From contig NZ_CP045809.1 of NCBI RefSeq assembly GCF_025273675.1, positions 3,596,001-3,660,000 of the forward strand: a DNA stretch of 64,000 nucleotides, in the 5' to 3' direction. Both the position numbers and the translations under genes were made by a program. The notes under the pieces are model-generated. The model did no database searches. It was given only the letters and a program-made list of their open reading frames with translations, and was not told the origin of the DNA. This document shows, in pieces, positions 1 through 9,268 of the stretch. The stretch is from Gordonia pseudamarae (GTDB lineage: Bacteria > Actinomycetota > Actinomycetes > Mycobacteriales > Mycobacteriaceae). The number at the start of each line of letters is the position of its first letter. The stretch's first letter is position 1.

Positions 1-1
1 C

Positions 2-277
2 GATCCACCCAGGTCGGACCAGCGAACCGAACTCTCCCGACGCGGCACGGACGTCATCGAATTGGAACCCGGATCATCTCTCGGACAATGGCTCTCGGAC
101 GCCGGCCAGCGAGCGGCAGTAGTTCGTCCCGACCGGTATGTGATGGTCTCCGGAAAATCCGTCGCCGCAGTGTACACCTACGCCCCGCAAACAGCCGTCA
201 ACAGCAACACCGCGTACGCCGGATGCGGACCGCCGACCCCCCGGGTTCCCCGCCGGCAAATCCCCGATGCGGGTTGA
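2..277 (+). CDS. C-terminal end of a flavin-dependent aromatic monooxygenase (partial)
   Basis: The reading frame is open from the window edge to a TGA at 275-277. It contains a stretch like LGQWLSDAG followed by VVRPDRYV, which resembles the C-terminal thioredoxin-like tail of FAD-dependent aromatic ring hydroxylases (MhpA/PheA family), where a WL...ALVRPDGYV motif is usual. The N-terminal FAD domain lies outside the window, so the substrate cannot be judged. It converges on the ABC transporter genes, with about 12 bp between the two stop codons. The last 25 or so residues are proline-rich and look unlike the family, so the true end may be altered. Confidence 0.5.
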   Translation, partial: DPPRSDQRTELSRRGTDVIELEPGSSLGQWLSDAGQRAAVVRPDRYVMVSGKSVAAVYTYAPQTAVNSNTAYAGCGPPTPRVPRRQIPDAG

Positions 278-289
278 CATATCGCATTC

Positions 290-1051
290 TCATCCACAAC
301 AGCACACCATCTCCCTCCCGCGCTGTCGTACTCGGCGCGTGGTGGCGGGCAGGGCGGCGACCGAGGTGGTGATCCGGCCATCGACGACGGCGACGAGGGC
401 ATCGAGGGCATCGCGGTGGATCAGGTCGTGGGTGACGAGCAGTGTGGCCGTGCCACGCTCGTGGGTAAGCCGCGCGATGAGCTGCATGATCTCGGCACCG
501 CGCTCCTGATCGAGGGCGCTGGTGGGCTCGTCCACCAGGAGAACCTCAGGGTCGTGTACGAGGCCGCGGGCGATCGCGACCCGCTGGCGTTGCCCGCCGG
601 AAAGCTGGTGAGGGTGTTTGTCGGCGTGCTCGGTGAGGCCCACCGCATCGAGCAACTCCCCGACACGGGCATCGATCTTCACCCGCCTGTTCCGGACGGC
701 GGCCCCGCCGAGCCGGGCCATGACCTGCAACTGCTCACGCACGGTCAGCGCGGGGAGCAGGTTGGACTGCTGGAAGACGATGCCGATGCGCTCGCGGCGC
801 AGCGTGGTCGCGGCGGTCCTCGACAGCTGGGCGGCGTCGACAGTGTCCGTGTCGTTGCCGATGAGGACGCCGCCGGAGTCGGGGCGGATCAGGGTCGCGG
901 CGACGGCCAGGATGCTGGACTTGCCCGATCCGGAGGGTCCGGTGATGCCGGTGACGGTGCCGTTGTCGCCGCGGAGGGTGACATGGTCGACGGCGGTGAT
1001 GCGGTTCTGGCCGTCGGGGAAGGTGAGGGTGACGTCCTGCAGTTCGATCAT
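290..1051 (-). CDS. ABC transporter ATP-binding protein (MacB/LolD-like)
   Basis: This 253-residue ATPase of the lipoprotein/antimicrobial-peptide exporter class powers the permease encoded just upstream. The Walker [10 protein letters not shown], a Q-loop (VFQQSN), the signature LSGGQRQRVAIARG and Walker B VLLVDEPTSALD are all intact, followed by the H-loop in LLVTHD. The start ATG at 1051 overlaps the permease stop (ATGA), so the two are translationally coupled; the frame also runs open further upstream, but that part is a shadow of the permease. Next to a divergent two-component system, this is the usual layout of an envelope-stress or antibiotic-responsive exporter. Confidence 0.9.
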   Translation of the reverse strand: MIELQDVTLTFPDGQNRITAVDHVTLRGDNGTVTGITGPSGSGKSSILAVAATLIRPDSGGVLIGNDTDTVDAAQLSRTAATTLRRERIGIVFQQSNLLPALTVREQLQVMARLGGAAVRNRRVKIDARVGELLDAVGLTEHADKHPHQLSGGQRQRVAIARGLVHDPEVLLVDEPTSALDQERGAEIMQLIARLTHERGTATLLVTHDLIHRDALDALVAVVDGRITTSVAALPATTRRVRQRGREMVCCCG

Positions 1052-2139
1052 CGGTTGCTCCCGAGGGCGGTGAGCGGGTCGGCCTTGGTGACCGAGCGCA
1101 GCGCGAACGCGGCTCCCGCGAGACCCAGTACCGCCATCACGGCGGCCGGGGCGAGGGTGGTCAGCGGGCTGACGATGAACGGCAGCGCCCGACCCGCGAG
1201 CATGCCGAGGCCGAGCACGGCGGCGAGTCCAACGCTGATCCCGGCGGCCAGGACGATGAGAGCCTGGCCGAGGGAGTCTCGTATAAGTGAACCGGTGGTG
1301 GCGCCGAGCGCCTTGAGGACGGCGATGTCGCCGGCGCGCTGCATCGTCCACACGGTGAAGAACGCACCCACGACGAGGGCGGAGATGCCGAACAGCATGG
1401 CGATCATGAGCCCGAGCGATCCGATCTCGGACCGGAACGCCTCCAGCGCGGTCAGACTCGACAGTCGTGTCTGGGCGACCGTGCCGGTCTCGGAACCGAT
1501 GGCCGCCCAGTCCGCGTCGCCGGTGACGGCGAGGACGGTCGCCTCCCCGGTGCCGCCGACACGCTTGCCGGCCGCACTCCACGCGTCCAGCGACATGACG
1601 GCGACCGGGGTGTGGCTGTACCAGAGGTCCCCGCCGATGGAGGCGACGGTGAAGTCGGTACCGGTGATCGAGATCGTGTCACCGACCTCAACGCCGAGGT
1701 CCTCGGCCGCTCCGGCGGAGAGACCGACCTCGTTGTCGTGGGCGGGGGTGAGGTCGACCAGCGGGCCCGATCCGGTGCCCGAAGCATCCGGCGGTAGCCC
1801 AAAGAGCGCGACACCGGTCGGGTCGTCGGTGCCGTCGGCCGATGCGCGCGACTGGACGATCCCGACCCGTGTCACCGACGTGACCCCGTCAGCGTGTTCC
1901 CACGCCCGCACGGTGTCCGGATCGAGGGAGGAGGTGGCGTAGCTCGGTGCGCTGCTCTGGGGCTGCTGCAGCACGAGACGGTCGCCGGGCAGGTGTAGCA
2001 CGGAGGAGATGTTCTGGGCGGCAAGCCCTCCGGTCAGCCCCGAGAGGAACCCGACGAGCAGGGTGATCAGGGCGACGACGGCCCCGATGAGCAAGAACCT
2101 GCCACGGGCGAACCGCAGCTCTCTCCACGCGACGAACAC
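1048..2139 (-). CDS. ABC transporter permease, FtsX/MacB-like
   Basis: A 363-residue membrane protein with one N-terminal transmembrane helix (about residues 10-32), a large extracytoplasmic domain, and three C-terminal helices (about 225-250, 270-300 and 315-335): the 1+3 topology of FtsX-domain permeases. I chose the GTG at 2139 because a GAGGGGAAAGG Shine-Dalgarno stretch lies about 8 nt before it; the frame also runs open to 2178. It forms a two-gene operon with the ATPase and is transcribed away from the sensor kinase. The substrate is unknown; export or mechanical transmission is more likely than import because there is no binding protein. Confidence 0.88.
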   Translation of the reverse strand: MFVAWRELRFARGRFLLIGAVVALITLLVGFLSGLTGGLAAQNISSVLHLPGDRLVLQQPQSSAPSYATSSLDPDTVRAWEHADGVTSVTRVGIVQSRASADGTDDPTGVALFGLPPDASGTGSGPLVDLTPAHDNEVGLSAGAAEDLGVEVGDTISITGTDFTVASIGGDLWYSHTPVAVMSLDAWSAAGKRVGGTGEATVLAVTGDADWAAIGSETGTVAQTRLSSLTALEAFRSEIGSLGLMIAMLFGISALVVGAFFTVWTMQRAGDIAVLKALGATTGSLIRDSLGQALIVLAAGISVGLAAVLGLGMLAGRALPFIVSPLTTLAPAAVMAVLGLAGAAFALRSVTKADPLTALGSNR

Positions 2140-2291
2140 GATGAGTACCTTTCCCCTCGCGCACTCTGCACGAGCCACCCCTCAACCCTCGTCTCCGGAG
2201 GCAAGGGCCGGCATCGCCCGAATCATGGGATTCGCGGTCAACCTTTCGGTTGATGGCCGGGGAAACCGACTCGCATAGGCTGGGGATTGTC

Positions 2292-3482
2292 ATGCCGCAC
2301 TCCACCCTCGCCCCGGTGTTCACCGGTCTCCGGCTCGGCCTGCACGCTCTGCTCATCGGGCTCGCGGGCTTCGCCGTGCTGCGCGCATTCGTCGTCTCGT
2401 CCCCGGCCGCCGTATGGGTACTGACTGTCGGGATCGCATTCGTCGCGGTCTACCTCACCGGCGCCGGGGCCGCCCGCGCGCTCCGGACGAAGATCCCGCG
2501 GCGCGGCTTCGCCGTCGGCTGGGCGGCGGCGCTCACGCTGCTGTGGGCAGTGCTGACATGGTTGAGCCCCGAGGGCGCCTACCTGGTCTTCCCCCTCTTC
2601 TTCCTCTACCTTCACGTCCTGCCCGGCCCGCGCGGGGTCGCGGCGATCGTGGTCACGACCGCGTTCGCGATCTTCGCGCTAGGCCTGCACCTCGGCTTCA
2701 GCGTGGGCGGGGTGATCGGCCCGCTCATCGGCGCCGGCGTCGCCCTGCTCATCGGGCTGGCCTATCGCGCGCTCACCCGCGAAGCCGAGGAACGCGAACG
2801 ACTCCTCACCGAACTGATCCACACCCGGCAGCAACTCGCCGACACCGAGCGCGAACAGGGCGCGCTGGCTGAGCGGGCACGATTGGCCCGCGACATCCAC
2901 GACACCGTCGCCCAGGGGCTCTCCTCGATTCAGATGCTCCTGCGGGCCGCCGAACGCGACACCCCCGAACCCGGCGCCGGGTATCTGAGAACGGCCCGCG
3001 AGGCCGCGGCCGACAGCCTCGTCGACACGAGGCAGATCATCCGCGAACTCACCCCCGCCCGTCTCGACGACGGCCTCGCCGCCGCGCTGCGCAGGCTCGG
3101 CCAGGAGCAATCCGACCGCGCATCGGTCCCGATCGAGGTGACCGCCGAGGACCTCGCCCTCCCGATGGGCACCCAGACCGCACTGCTGCGCATCGCTCAG
3201 GGTGCATTGTCCAACGCGATCCGTCACGCGAACGCCACCCGGATCACCATCGCACTCGCCGCAGACGACGCCGTATCACTGGTGGTGCGCGATGACGGGC
3301 ACGGCTTCGATGTGTCCACCGCGGTCGCTGACTCCCCCGAGGCCGGCTCGTTCGGACTGCACGCCATACGCGAGCGGGTCGAACAACTCGACGGCACCCT
3401 CACCATCACCTCGGCCCCCGGCCACGGCAGCGAGGTCACCGCCCGGCTGCCGCTCCCGACGGAAAGCAGGACACGGCCATGA
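2292..3482 (+). CDS. Sensor histidine kinase (DesK/NarL-partner type)
   Basis: A 396-residue membrane sensor kinase. The N-terminal 150 or so residues hold five or six hydrophobic helices with no large external domain, so it probably senses the membrane itself. They are followed by a short coiled linker rich in Arg and Glu, a HisKA_3 dimerisation domain with the phospho-acceptor His in ARDIHDTVAQG (about residue 201), and a HATPase_c domain with an N-box (LSNAIRHA) and G-boxes (DDGHGFD, GLHAIRERV). The response regulator start overlaps its stop (ATGA). The ATG at 2292 is the first good start; the frame extends to 2250 without a clear ribosome site. It probably controls the divergent ABC exporter. 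Confidence 0.88.
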   Translation: MPHSTLAPVFTGLRLGLHALLIGLAGFAVLRAFVVSSPAAVWVLTVGIAFVAVYLTGAGAARALRTKIPRRGFAVGWAAALTLLWAVLTWLSPEGAYLVFPLFFLYLHVLPGPRGVAAIVVTTAFAIFALGLHLGFSVGGVIGPLIGAGVALLIGLAYRALTREAEERERLLTELIHTRQQLADTEREQGALAERARLARDIHDTVAQGLSSIQMLLRAAERDTPEPGAGYLRTAREAAADSLVDTRQIIRELTPARLDDGLAAALRRLGQEQSDRASVPIEVTAEDLALPMGTQTALLRIAQGALSNAIRHANATRITIALAADDAVSLVVRDDGHGFDVSTAVADSPEAGSFGLHAIRERVEQLDGTLTITSAPGHGSEVTARLPLPTESRTRP

Positions 3483-4099
3483 TCCGGATCGTGCTCGCCG
3501 ACGATCACCCCGTGGTGCGCGCGGGGTTGCGTGCGATGCTTGCCGGTGACCCCGATCTCGACCTGATCGGCGAAGCCGCCACACCCGACGACGCCGTCGC
3601 CCTCGTGACCGACCTGAGGCCGGACGTCGTGCTCATGGACCTGCAGTTCGGGACGGCGGAGACCGGTGCCGATGCCACCCGCCGCATCCGCGCCCTACCA
3701 GCACCGCCGGCGGTGCTGGTGCTCACGAACTACGACACCGACGGTGACATCCTCGGCGCCGTCGAGGCCGGCGCGAGCGGCTACCTCCTCAAAGACGCCC
3801 CACCCGATGAGCTGATCGCCGCGATCCGCGCCGCCGCCGCGGGAGAGACCGCCCTGGCCCCCGCGATCGCGGGCCGCCTACTCGCCCGGATGCGCTCACC
3901 GCGGCCCGGCCTCAGCACCCGCGAGCTCGAAGTTCTGCGCCTCGTTGCCGGCGGCGCGACGAATAACGACATCGCCACGCGCCTGCACATCAGCGAAGCG
4001 ACGGTGAAATCCCACCTCGTGCACATCTACACCAAACTCGGCGTCTCCTCCCGCACGGCCGCTGTCGCCACGGCCCGCGACTCCGGCCTGTTCCGGTAA
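3479..4099 (+). CDS. LuxR-family response regulator (NarL/FixJ type)
   Basis: A 206-residue response regulator paired with the preceding kinase. The N-terminal receiver domain has the acidic pair (LADDH), the phospho-acceptor Asp in VVLMDLQ (about residue 53) and the conserved Lys in LLKDAP. The C-terminal domain (about 145-206) is a LuxR helix-turn-helix: LSTRELEVLRLVAGG, then TRLHISEATVKSHLVHIYTK. By analogy with similar actinobacterial cassettes its likely target is the promoter region of the ABC exporter in the 150-bp divergent gap at 2140-2291. Confidence 0.92.
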   Translation: MIRIVLADDHPVVRAGLRAMLAGDPDLDLIGEAATPDDAVALVTDLRPDVVLMDLQFGTAETGADATRRIRALPAPPAVLVLTNYDTDGDILGAVEAGASGYLLKDAPPDELIAAIRAAAAGETALAPAIAGRLLARMRSPRPGLSTRELEVLRLVAGGATNNDIATRLHISEATVKSHLVHIYTKLGVSSRTAAVATARDSGLFR

Positions 4100-4621
4100 A
4101 CCCACGACGCCCCGCCGCCGGCCGGAGAACGACTCCATGGACGCGTTGTTTCCGGCTGCGCCGGCGCGGCCCATCACGCCGACCATATCGTGACGGTTGG
4201 GAGCGTGGGGCTGCCGCAACAACCGGCACATCCACCACGGCACGGGCGGCGGCGGCGGCTGGTACCAGGCCGACGGCGAAGAGCCCGTGAGCCCGTGAGC
4301 TCGGTGCCGGGCACGGTGAACGCATGAGCATCCTGGATGAGACTTACACCTAGTCCTGGACCGCTCTGAGTATGGCCAAAGACGTGTACACCGACTGGCT
4401 TCCACGCCGGAGTCGTCTACCTCGGCGACCGCGCGTTCGTGGACGGGGAGAAAATCGGTGCGACCGGCCTCTGTGGCTCTGGCGGCTTCGCCCTCCCCAC
4501 CCGTCGGGAGGTGACGATCCGCCGTGGACGGTTCGATCCTTCCCGTATCCACGAAGCAGCCGACCTCATTCCTCAGCGCGCAGCGCGGTCGCGACGGCGA
4601 CCGCGGTCCGGGCGGCCGGGG
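4100..4621. other. 520-bp gap with a possible gene remnant
   Basis: There is no intact gene here. Around 4400-4600 on the plus strand a frame reads GVVYLGDRAFVDGEKIGATG and then GGFALPTRREVTIRRG, without a start and ending in low-complexity Arg-rich sequence. It looks like the worn C-terminus of a larger protein, perhaps a DUF4143-type ATPase, but I cannot confirm that. The rest shows no clear signal. Confidence 0.3.
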
Positions 4622-5449
4622 TCAGCCGCCGAGGGTGTAGCGTCCGGTGGCGATGGCGGCGATGACGCCTCCGTCGATCAGGAAGTCGGCGCCGGAGATG
4701 AACCTTCCGTTCTCGCCGAGCAGTAGCGCGGCCAGTTCGGCGATCTCGGTGGGGGTGCCCATACGTCCGGCTGCGCTGGTGGTGATCATGTTCTCGTAGC
4801 CGGCCCGGTTGGGTCCGTCCATCTCCTGGATGGCGAGTGGGGTGCAGATCACTCCGGGACTGATCGCGTTCAGCCGGGCGCCGCGGTCGGCCCAGGTGAC
4901 TGACTCCGCCTGGACCCGCAGCGAGTTGGCCCGCTTGGCGACGCCGTACGCCATGCCGGGGTCATCAATCGCGGCGATGAACTCGAGGTCGGCCAGCTCC
5001 GCGGCGGGGGTGACGCGCAAGGAATCTGCCAGGTCGGCGGAGAGCGGATCGCCCATATGGCCGGCCTGGCTGGCGATCACGACACCGGCACCACCGTCGG
5101 CGATGACCTTGCCGAACTGCTCCAGGACGTGAGCGGTGCCGATCAGATCGACCGCGATGATCTTCTGTGCGGGCGCGAGGTTGGGCGAGACCCCAGCGGT
5201 GTGGATCAGCGTGTGCACATCGCCGAGCGCGGCGGCGTCGGCGGCCAGTGTGGCCACCGAGGCGGGATCAGAGGTGTCGACCACGTGGGTTGTCACCCGG
5301 TAGCCCTCGCCGGTGAGGAGGGTCGTGGCGGCATCCAGATTGGTCCGGTTGATGTCGGCCAGCACAATGGTGCGGTCCTGGGCGACGCGGCGGGCGATGG
5401 CCAGACCCATCGAGCCGGCTCCGGTAACGACGACGACTTGGTTGTTCAT
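4622..5449 (-). CDS. SDR-family oxidoreductase
   Basis: A 275-residue classical short-chain dehydrogenase. The Rossmann glycine motif is TGAGSMGLAIARR at the N-terminus, with Asp in LADIN suggesting NAD(H) preference. The catalytic motif is YGVAKRAN (Tyr and Lys spaced four apart) and the C-terminal FISGADFLIDGG is typical. The ATG at 5449 has an AGGAGAACAG ribosome site directly before it; upstream extension is not needed. It is divergent from the MmyB-type regulator at 5587, a very common pair in Actinobacteria in which the regulator represses the dehydrogenase. A decayed paralogue lies at 7746-8592. Confidence 0.9.
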   Translation of the reverse strand: MNNQVVVVTGAGSMGLAIARRVAQDRTIVLADINRTNLDAATTLLTGEGYRVTTHVVDTSDPASVATLAADAAALGDVHTLIHTAGVSPNLAPAQKIIAVDLIGTAHVLEQFGKVIADGGAGVVIASQAGHMGDPLSADLADSLRVTPAAELADLEFIAAIDDPGMAYGVAKRANSLRVQAESVTWADRGARLNAISPGVICTPLAIQEMDGPNRAGYENMITTSAAGRMGTPTEIAELAALLLGENGRFISGADFLIDGGVIAAIATGRYTLGG

Positions 5450-5586
5450 TCTGTTCTCCTCGGGTTGACTCGTCGATCGGCTCCGTTCGGACGGGAGCGG
5501 CGACACCTTCAAGGAAACGCGTTTGCCACCGGCGTCTGGAAGGTCGTGCTGATCCGTGTCCTGGCAGGGCACCCTAAAGTGAGGTC
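5450..5586. promoter_or_regulatory. Divergent promoter region, SDR / MmyB regulator
   Basis: A 137-bp gap between two divergently transcribed genes must hold both promoters and probably the operator for the regulator at 5587. A candidate -10-like element for the plus strand gene lies near CCTAAAGT (5572-5579). No clear palindrome stands out. Confidence 0.4.
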
Positions 5587-6423
5587 ATGACGGGCGGCGA
5601 CATAGGTGAGTTCCTCCGGTCGCGGCGCGCCGCGGTGAGCCCCGAGGATGCGGGTTTCGCGGTCAGTGGTCGCCGGCGCGTGCCGGGACTGCGTCGCGAG
5701 GAGGTTGCGCTGCTGGCCAACGTGAGCGTCGATTACTACAACCGGATTGAGCGCGGCCAGTTGGCGGGGGTGTCCGATCAGGTGCTGGAGGCGATCGCGG
5801 GTGCCCTGCGGCTTGATGAGTTTGAGCGCCGCCATCTGCTCGACCTGGTCGATCAGGGCCGGGCCGGGATATTGGTTTCGCAGCGGACGCGCTCGACCAC
5901 TGTGCTGCGTCCGTCGGTTCGGGCGATGGTCGAGCAAACCCGCGGGGTGCCCTGCTTCGTCCAGAACTCGATCGTAGACATCCTGGCGATCAACCCGTTG
6001 ATGCTGGAGTTGTACCGTTCCGATACCCCCAATGCAGGCTCGACGGCGAACTACCCGAGGGAACTGTTCTTGAACCGGGCGTCCAAGGATTCGTGGTGGG
6101 ACTGGGACCAGCGAGCCTGGGAGACCACGGCCATGCTGCGCTATGCGGTCGGCCGGTACCCGGTCGATGAGGACCTCAATGCGCTGATCGCCGATCTCAA
6201 CGAGCAGTCGCCGGAATTCCGGCAGTTGTGGGCGTCACACGAGGTCAGCTTCAGTCGTAGCGGCACGAAGCTCATCCGTCATCCGGTCGTCGGAGACGTC
6301 GAGGTTGACTACGAGGCGATGGAACTGGGCGGAGACGAGGGTTTGCTGCTGTTTGTGTACTCGGCCTCGCCCGGATCAGCCGGGCGCGCCGCACTCGACC
6401 GGTTGGAAGCCGCGATCGAGTAA
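5587..6423 (+). CDS. XRE-family regulator with MmyB-like ligand-binding domain
   Basis: A 278-residue transcription factor. Residues about 20-70 form the helix-turn-helix with the hallmark RRVPGLRREEVALLANVS followed by YYNRIERG. The rest is the PAS-like MmyB domain that binds a fatty-acid-like ligand, including the NSIVDILAINPLM stretch and the C-terminal DYEAMELGGDEGLLLFVYSA. Full length for the family. It faces the SDR gene, the expected regulatory target. A C-terminal fragment of a second copy is at 8713-8829. Confidence 0.92.
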   Translation: MTGGDIGEFLRSRRAAVSPEDAGFAVSGRRRVPGLRREEVALLANVSVDYYNRIERGQLAGVSDQVLEAIAGALRLDEFERRHLLDLVDQGRAGILVSQRTRSTTVLRPSVRAMVEQTRGVPCFVQNSIVDILAINPLMLELYRSDTPNAGSTANYPRELFLNRASKDSWWDWDQRAWETTAMLRYAVGRYPVDEDLNALIADLNEQSPEFRQLWASHEVSFSRSGTKLIRHPVVGDVEVDYEAMELGGDEGLLLFVYSASPGSAGRAALDRLEAAIE

Positions 6424-6434
6424 GAGGTGCACCG

Positions 6435-6801
6435 GTGGTGCCTGGCTCAACCGTCCCTTCCGGACGTCCACGCCACTGGGCGTCCGTACTCGCCGACGAC
6501 GTGGAGACGCTGGATCGTCTCCTCGATGACGGCTTCACAGCCACTCAACATCAGCGGCTACGTCCAGCCGAAGGACGAATGGCTCGCCGACATCAGCAGC
6601 GGGCAGATACAATACCACTCCAGCGAAGAGGTGGCATGGGAACTGACCATCGATGGCGACACCGCGATCATCGAGAGTCGCACCAGCATCGATGCCACCA
6701 TCTACGGGACCCGCCGGGTGTGGAACCTCACCGGCACCGCCCGCCTGGCCAAAGTGGATGGTGAATGGAGAGTCATGCAATCCGTGGCCGGCACATTCTG
6801 A
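6435..6801 (+). pseudogene. Frameshifted DUF4440/NTF2-like protein
   Basis: Two frames together spell an NTF2-like (DUF4440) domain: ADDVETLDRLLDDGFTAT in one frame and then ISGYVQPKDEWLADISSG through GEWRVMQSVAGTF in the next. The join is near 6547, where ACTCAACATC would restore the frame if one A were removed (Thr-His-Ile). The start region is also weak: the first 20 or so residues do not look like the family. I therefore call it a pseudogene with one inserted base; a sequencing error is the alternative. Confidence 0.6.
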
Positions 6802-6966
6802 CAGAGGAACGGGTGGATGGTCTTACCGGCCAGGGCCCCCGCTCGTGGGATCGGCCTTCGCGAGCATCAGCAGGTCGGCGTTGTTCGTCGCCGACGCCCG
6901 GTTGCGGACGAGGATCTGGCCCGGGCCGGGCTGGGGCCCGGCGTCTCGGCCAGGACCCGCTCCTGA

Positions 6967-7743
6967 TTACTGGCTTCCTCCGGCGATCCGTGACAGATCG
7001 TCGCGGAACCGTGCGGGCTCGTCATCCACCGGCACCGTGTTGGTGTCCAGGACGCCGTCCAGCGCCCCGGGTTCGTCGGGACGGAGCGCAGCGAACACCG
7101 CGGCGAGGTCGTCCTGCTCCGCACCCCTCTCCGCGGCGAGCTCGAGGGTCTTCCGGTTCGCGGGGTCGGAGCTCAGGCTGTCGACGAGCACTCGGGCGAT
7201 CTCGTCGCGGGCGATGACGCCGTCGGCGGGTCCGCCGGACTGGGCGGTGTCGCCCTGGCGCATGACGATGCGACGCTGGTCGGCGTCGTTGTAGTCGAAC
7301 CAGCCGGGGCGGACGATCGTGTAGTCGTTGCCACTGGCCCGGACGAGCCGCTCGCCGCGGCGCTTCCAGGCCGCGTAGGGGACGCCGGGACGGGTGGTGC
7401 CGACGGCCGTCATCAGCGCGATCCGCACCGGCCGGCCGGCGAGCGCGGCGAGCACGTTCGCGACGCCGGCGTAGTCGATGTCGCGGACGTCGGACTCCCG
7501 GGTGCTCGAGCCGTGTGTGAAGACGATCGCGTCGACGTCGTCGACGGCCGCGTCGAGCGTGTCAGGACGGGCGAGGTCGCCGACGACGAACTCGACTCCG
7601 TCCGGCAGCAGGCGCTCGGCTCCGTTGCGGTCGCGGACGAGGGCGCGCACGTCGTAGCCCTGGCGGAGCGCCTCGGAGACGGCGTGGCGGCCGATGCTGC
7701 CGGTCGCGCCGACGATGAGGGCCGTGGAGTTCTCGGGCGTCAC
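6967..7743 (-). CDS. NAD(P)-binding SDR, NmrA/atypical type
   Basis: A 258-residue extended/atypical SDR. The N-terminal motif LIVGATGSIGRHAVSEAL is the GxxGxxG nucleotide-binding loop of NmrA-like proteins, followed by ALVRDRNGAERL and VVGDLARPDTL. There is no clear YxxxK; AAWKRRGERLVRAS takes its place. The start GTG at 7743 has a GAAGGA ribosome site and sits 2 bp after the stop of the upstream SDR pseudogene, so they formed an operon. The frame stays open upstream only because of a frameshift in that neighbour. The function is unknown; quinone-reductase or NAD(P)H-sensing roles are usual in the family. Confidence 0.82.
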   Translation of the reverse strand: MTPENSTALIVGATGSIGRHAVSEALRQGYDVRALVRDRNGAERLLPDGVEFVVGDLARPDTLDAAVDDVDAIVFTHGSSTRESDVRDIDYAGVANVLAALAGRPVRIALMTAVGTTRPGVPYAAWKRRGERLVRASGNDYTIVRPGWFDYNDADQRRIVMRQGDTAQSGGPADGVIARDEIARVLVDSLSSDPANRKTLELAAERGAEQDDLAAVFAALRPDEPGALDGVLDTNTVPVDDEPARFRDDLSRIAGGSQ

Positions 7744-7745
7744 TG

Positions 7746-8592
7746 TCAGTCCTTCGGGGTCGGGGCCTGGCCGGAGATCGAGCCGTAAAAGAACGACGCG
7801 GTGCCGCCGCCTGTCGATGAGGACGTCACTGCCGGTGATGAACGCGCCGCGCTCGGTCATGAGCAGTTCGCCGACGGTGCCGATCTCGTCCGGGGTGCCG
7901 GCGCGGCCGGCGGGGGCGAGTTCGATCATCCGTCGGTAGCCGGCACCGTTCGCGCCGTTGAGCTCGTCACGGGCGAGTGGGGTGATGACGATGCCGGGGC
8001 TGATCGCGTTCACCCGCGCCCCACGCTCGCCCCAGCGCACGGCCTCGGCTTGCACGCGGAGCACGTTGGCGCGTTTGGAGACCTGGTAGGCGTGCAGGCC
8101 GTCGCTGAGCCGACCGGCCTGCAGCATCGGCAGGGCGAGCAGCTCGTCGACGGGCGTGGTCGCCGGCGCCCGGTCCTGGTCCACAGACAGCGCCGGGAGG
8201 CGATGCCCGGACTACGAGGAGATGACGACGGCGGATCCGCCCGCGGCGATCACGCGGCCGAACTCCTCGAGGACGAGGGCGGTGCCGTACAGGTCGACGT
8301 GCAGGATCTGGGCGATGCTTGCTTGGCTGGCCGAGACTCCGGCGGCGTGGATCACGCCGGTGACCTCGCCGAGGCCGGTGGCGGTCTCGGCCAGCGCGTG
8401 CACCGAGTCGCGGGAGGAGACATCCACCACGGCGGTGCTCGTCTCGAACCCCGCGTCGGCGAGCACCCGCGCAGCGGCGTCGGCGTTCTCCTGGCGCACG
8501 TCGGCCAGCAGCACATGCTTGCCGGAGCCCACCCGGCGGGCGATGGCCTGCTCGATCAGACCCGCCCCGATGGCGACGATGACACTGGTCAT
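7746..8592 (-). pseudogene. Decayed SDR oxidoreductase with a nonsense codon and a frameshift
   Basis: A paralogue of the SDR at 4622-5449. The N-terminal half (IVAIGAGLIEQAIARRV, with the first Gly motif degraded from TGAG) runs to an in-frame TAG at 8212-8214 where CAG (Gln) is expected; the frame continues without shift into SGHRLPALSVDQDR and the catalytic YQVSKRAN. Near 7818 one extra base breaks ITGSDVLID from the usual GG-rich tail; removing it restores a frame ending at TGA 7746-7748, next to the next gene's start. Two independent lesions make it a pseudogene rather than a sequencing slip. Confidence 0.8.
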
Positions 8593-8712
8593 GATGTTCC
8601 CTCTGTCCCCTTTCGATCTGTGAGGTCCGAAGCGATCCCCGCCTCGTCCATCCCTGCCCTCACATCCTCGTCCGGCGGTGAGCGCCGTTACCAGACACCG
8701 TCAGTACCTCCC

Positions 8713-8829
8713 TTCGACGTGTGCGCCTCAGCGAGTGAACTCCTCGAGCTGAACTACGAGCCGATGGAACTGACGGCCGACGCCGGCCTGACGATGATCA
8801 TCTACAGCGCGGAACCCGGCAGCCCATAG
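8713..8829 (+). pseudogene. C-terminal remnant of an MmyB-type regulator
   Basis: The frame ends in LNYEPMELTADAGLTMIIYS followed by AEPGSP, which matches the last part of the intact regulator at 5587 (DYEAMELGGDEGLLLFVYSA...PGSAG). The rest of the gene is gone. Its place beside the decayed SDR mirrors the intact regulator/SDR pair, so a second such pair once stood here. Confidence 0.65.
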
Positions 8830-9268
8830 GCAGATACCCTCGCGCTGCTGGCAAGCCTGCACGCTGACCGGCCGGCGCAGCGGAGCCTCGACGACTCACC
8901 GCGCCCCTCCTGAGACCGTCTCGACCTCACGGAACGACCGGGGACGGGCGCTCGCACTCACCCAATTCCACTGTTTCGACATCTATGTCACGCTGAGCGG
9001 CGTCGTCCGACCCGTCGATCAGGCATCGACGGGTCGGACCTTGCCACGTCGGCGGGTTCCCGGCCGATGCCGGTGCGCACAGGGATACCCGTGGTACCTG
9101 GTTCACCTGTTCGACCGGGCCGAGGATTGATGGGGCGGCCACGGGACGTGGCGACTGCGGCTGACGATGAGGTTCGAGCGGACGCCGGACGGCCATATCG
9201 CACAGGACACCGTCGCCTCGACGTGGTGATCCGCCCGGTTGACTGATGGTGATGGACAGGAGCCAGGA
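8830..9268. other. Gap without recognisable gene
   Basis: About 440 bp with no convincing reading frame on either strand. It carries the promoter of the antiporter at 9269 by position, but I see no clear -35/-10 pair. Confidence 0.4.

Noticed and set aside
416..1942. A 508-codon open frame on the plus strand
   Set aside because: It is antisense to the ABC ATPase and permease, has low-complexity composition and matches no family; the minus strand genes have all motifs.
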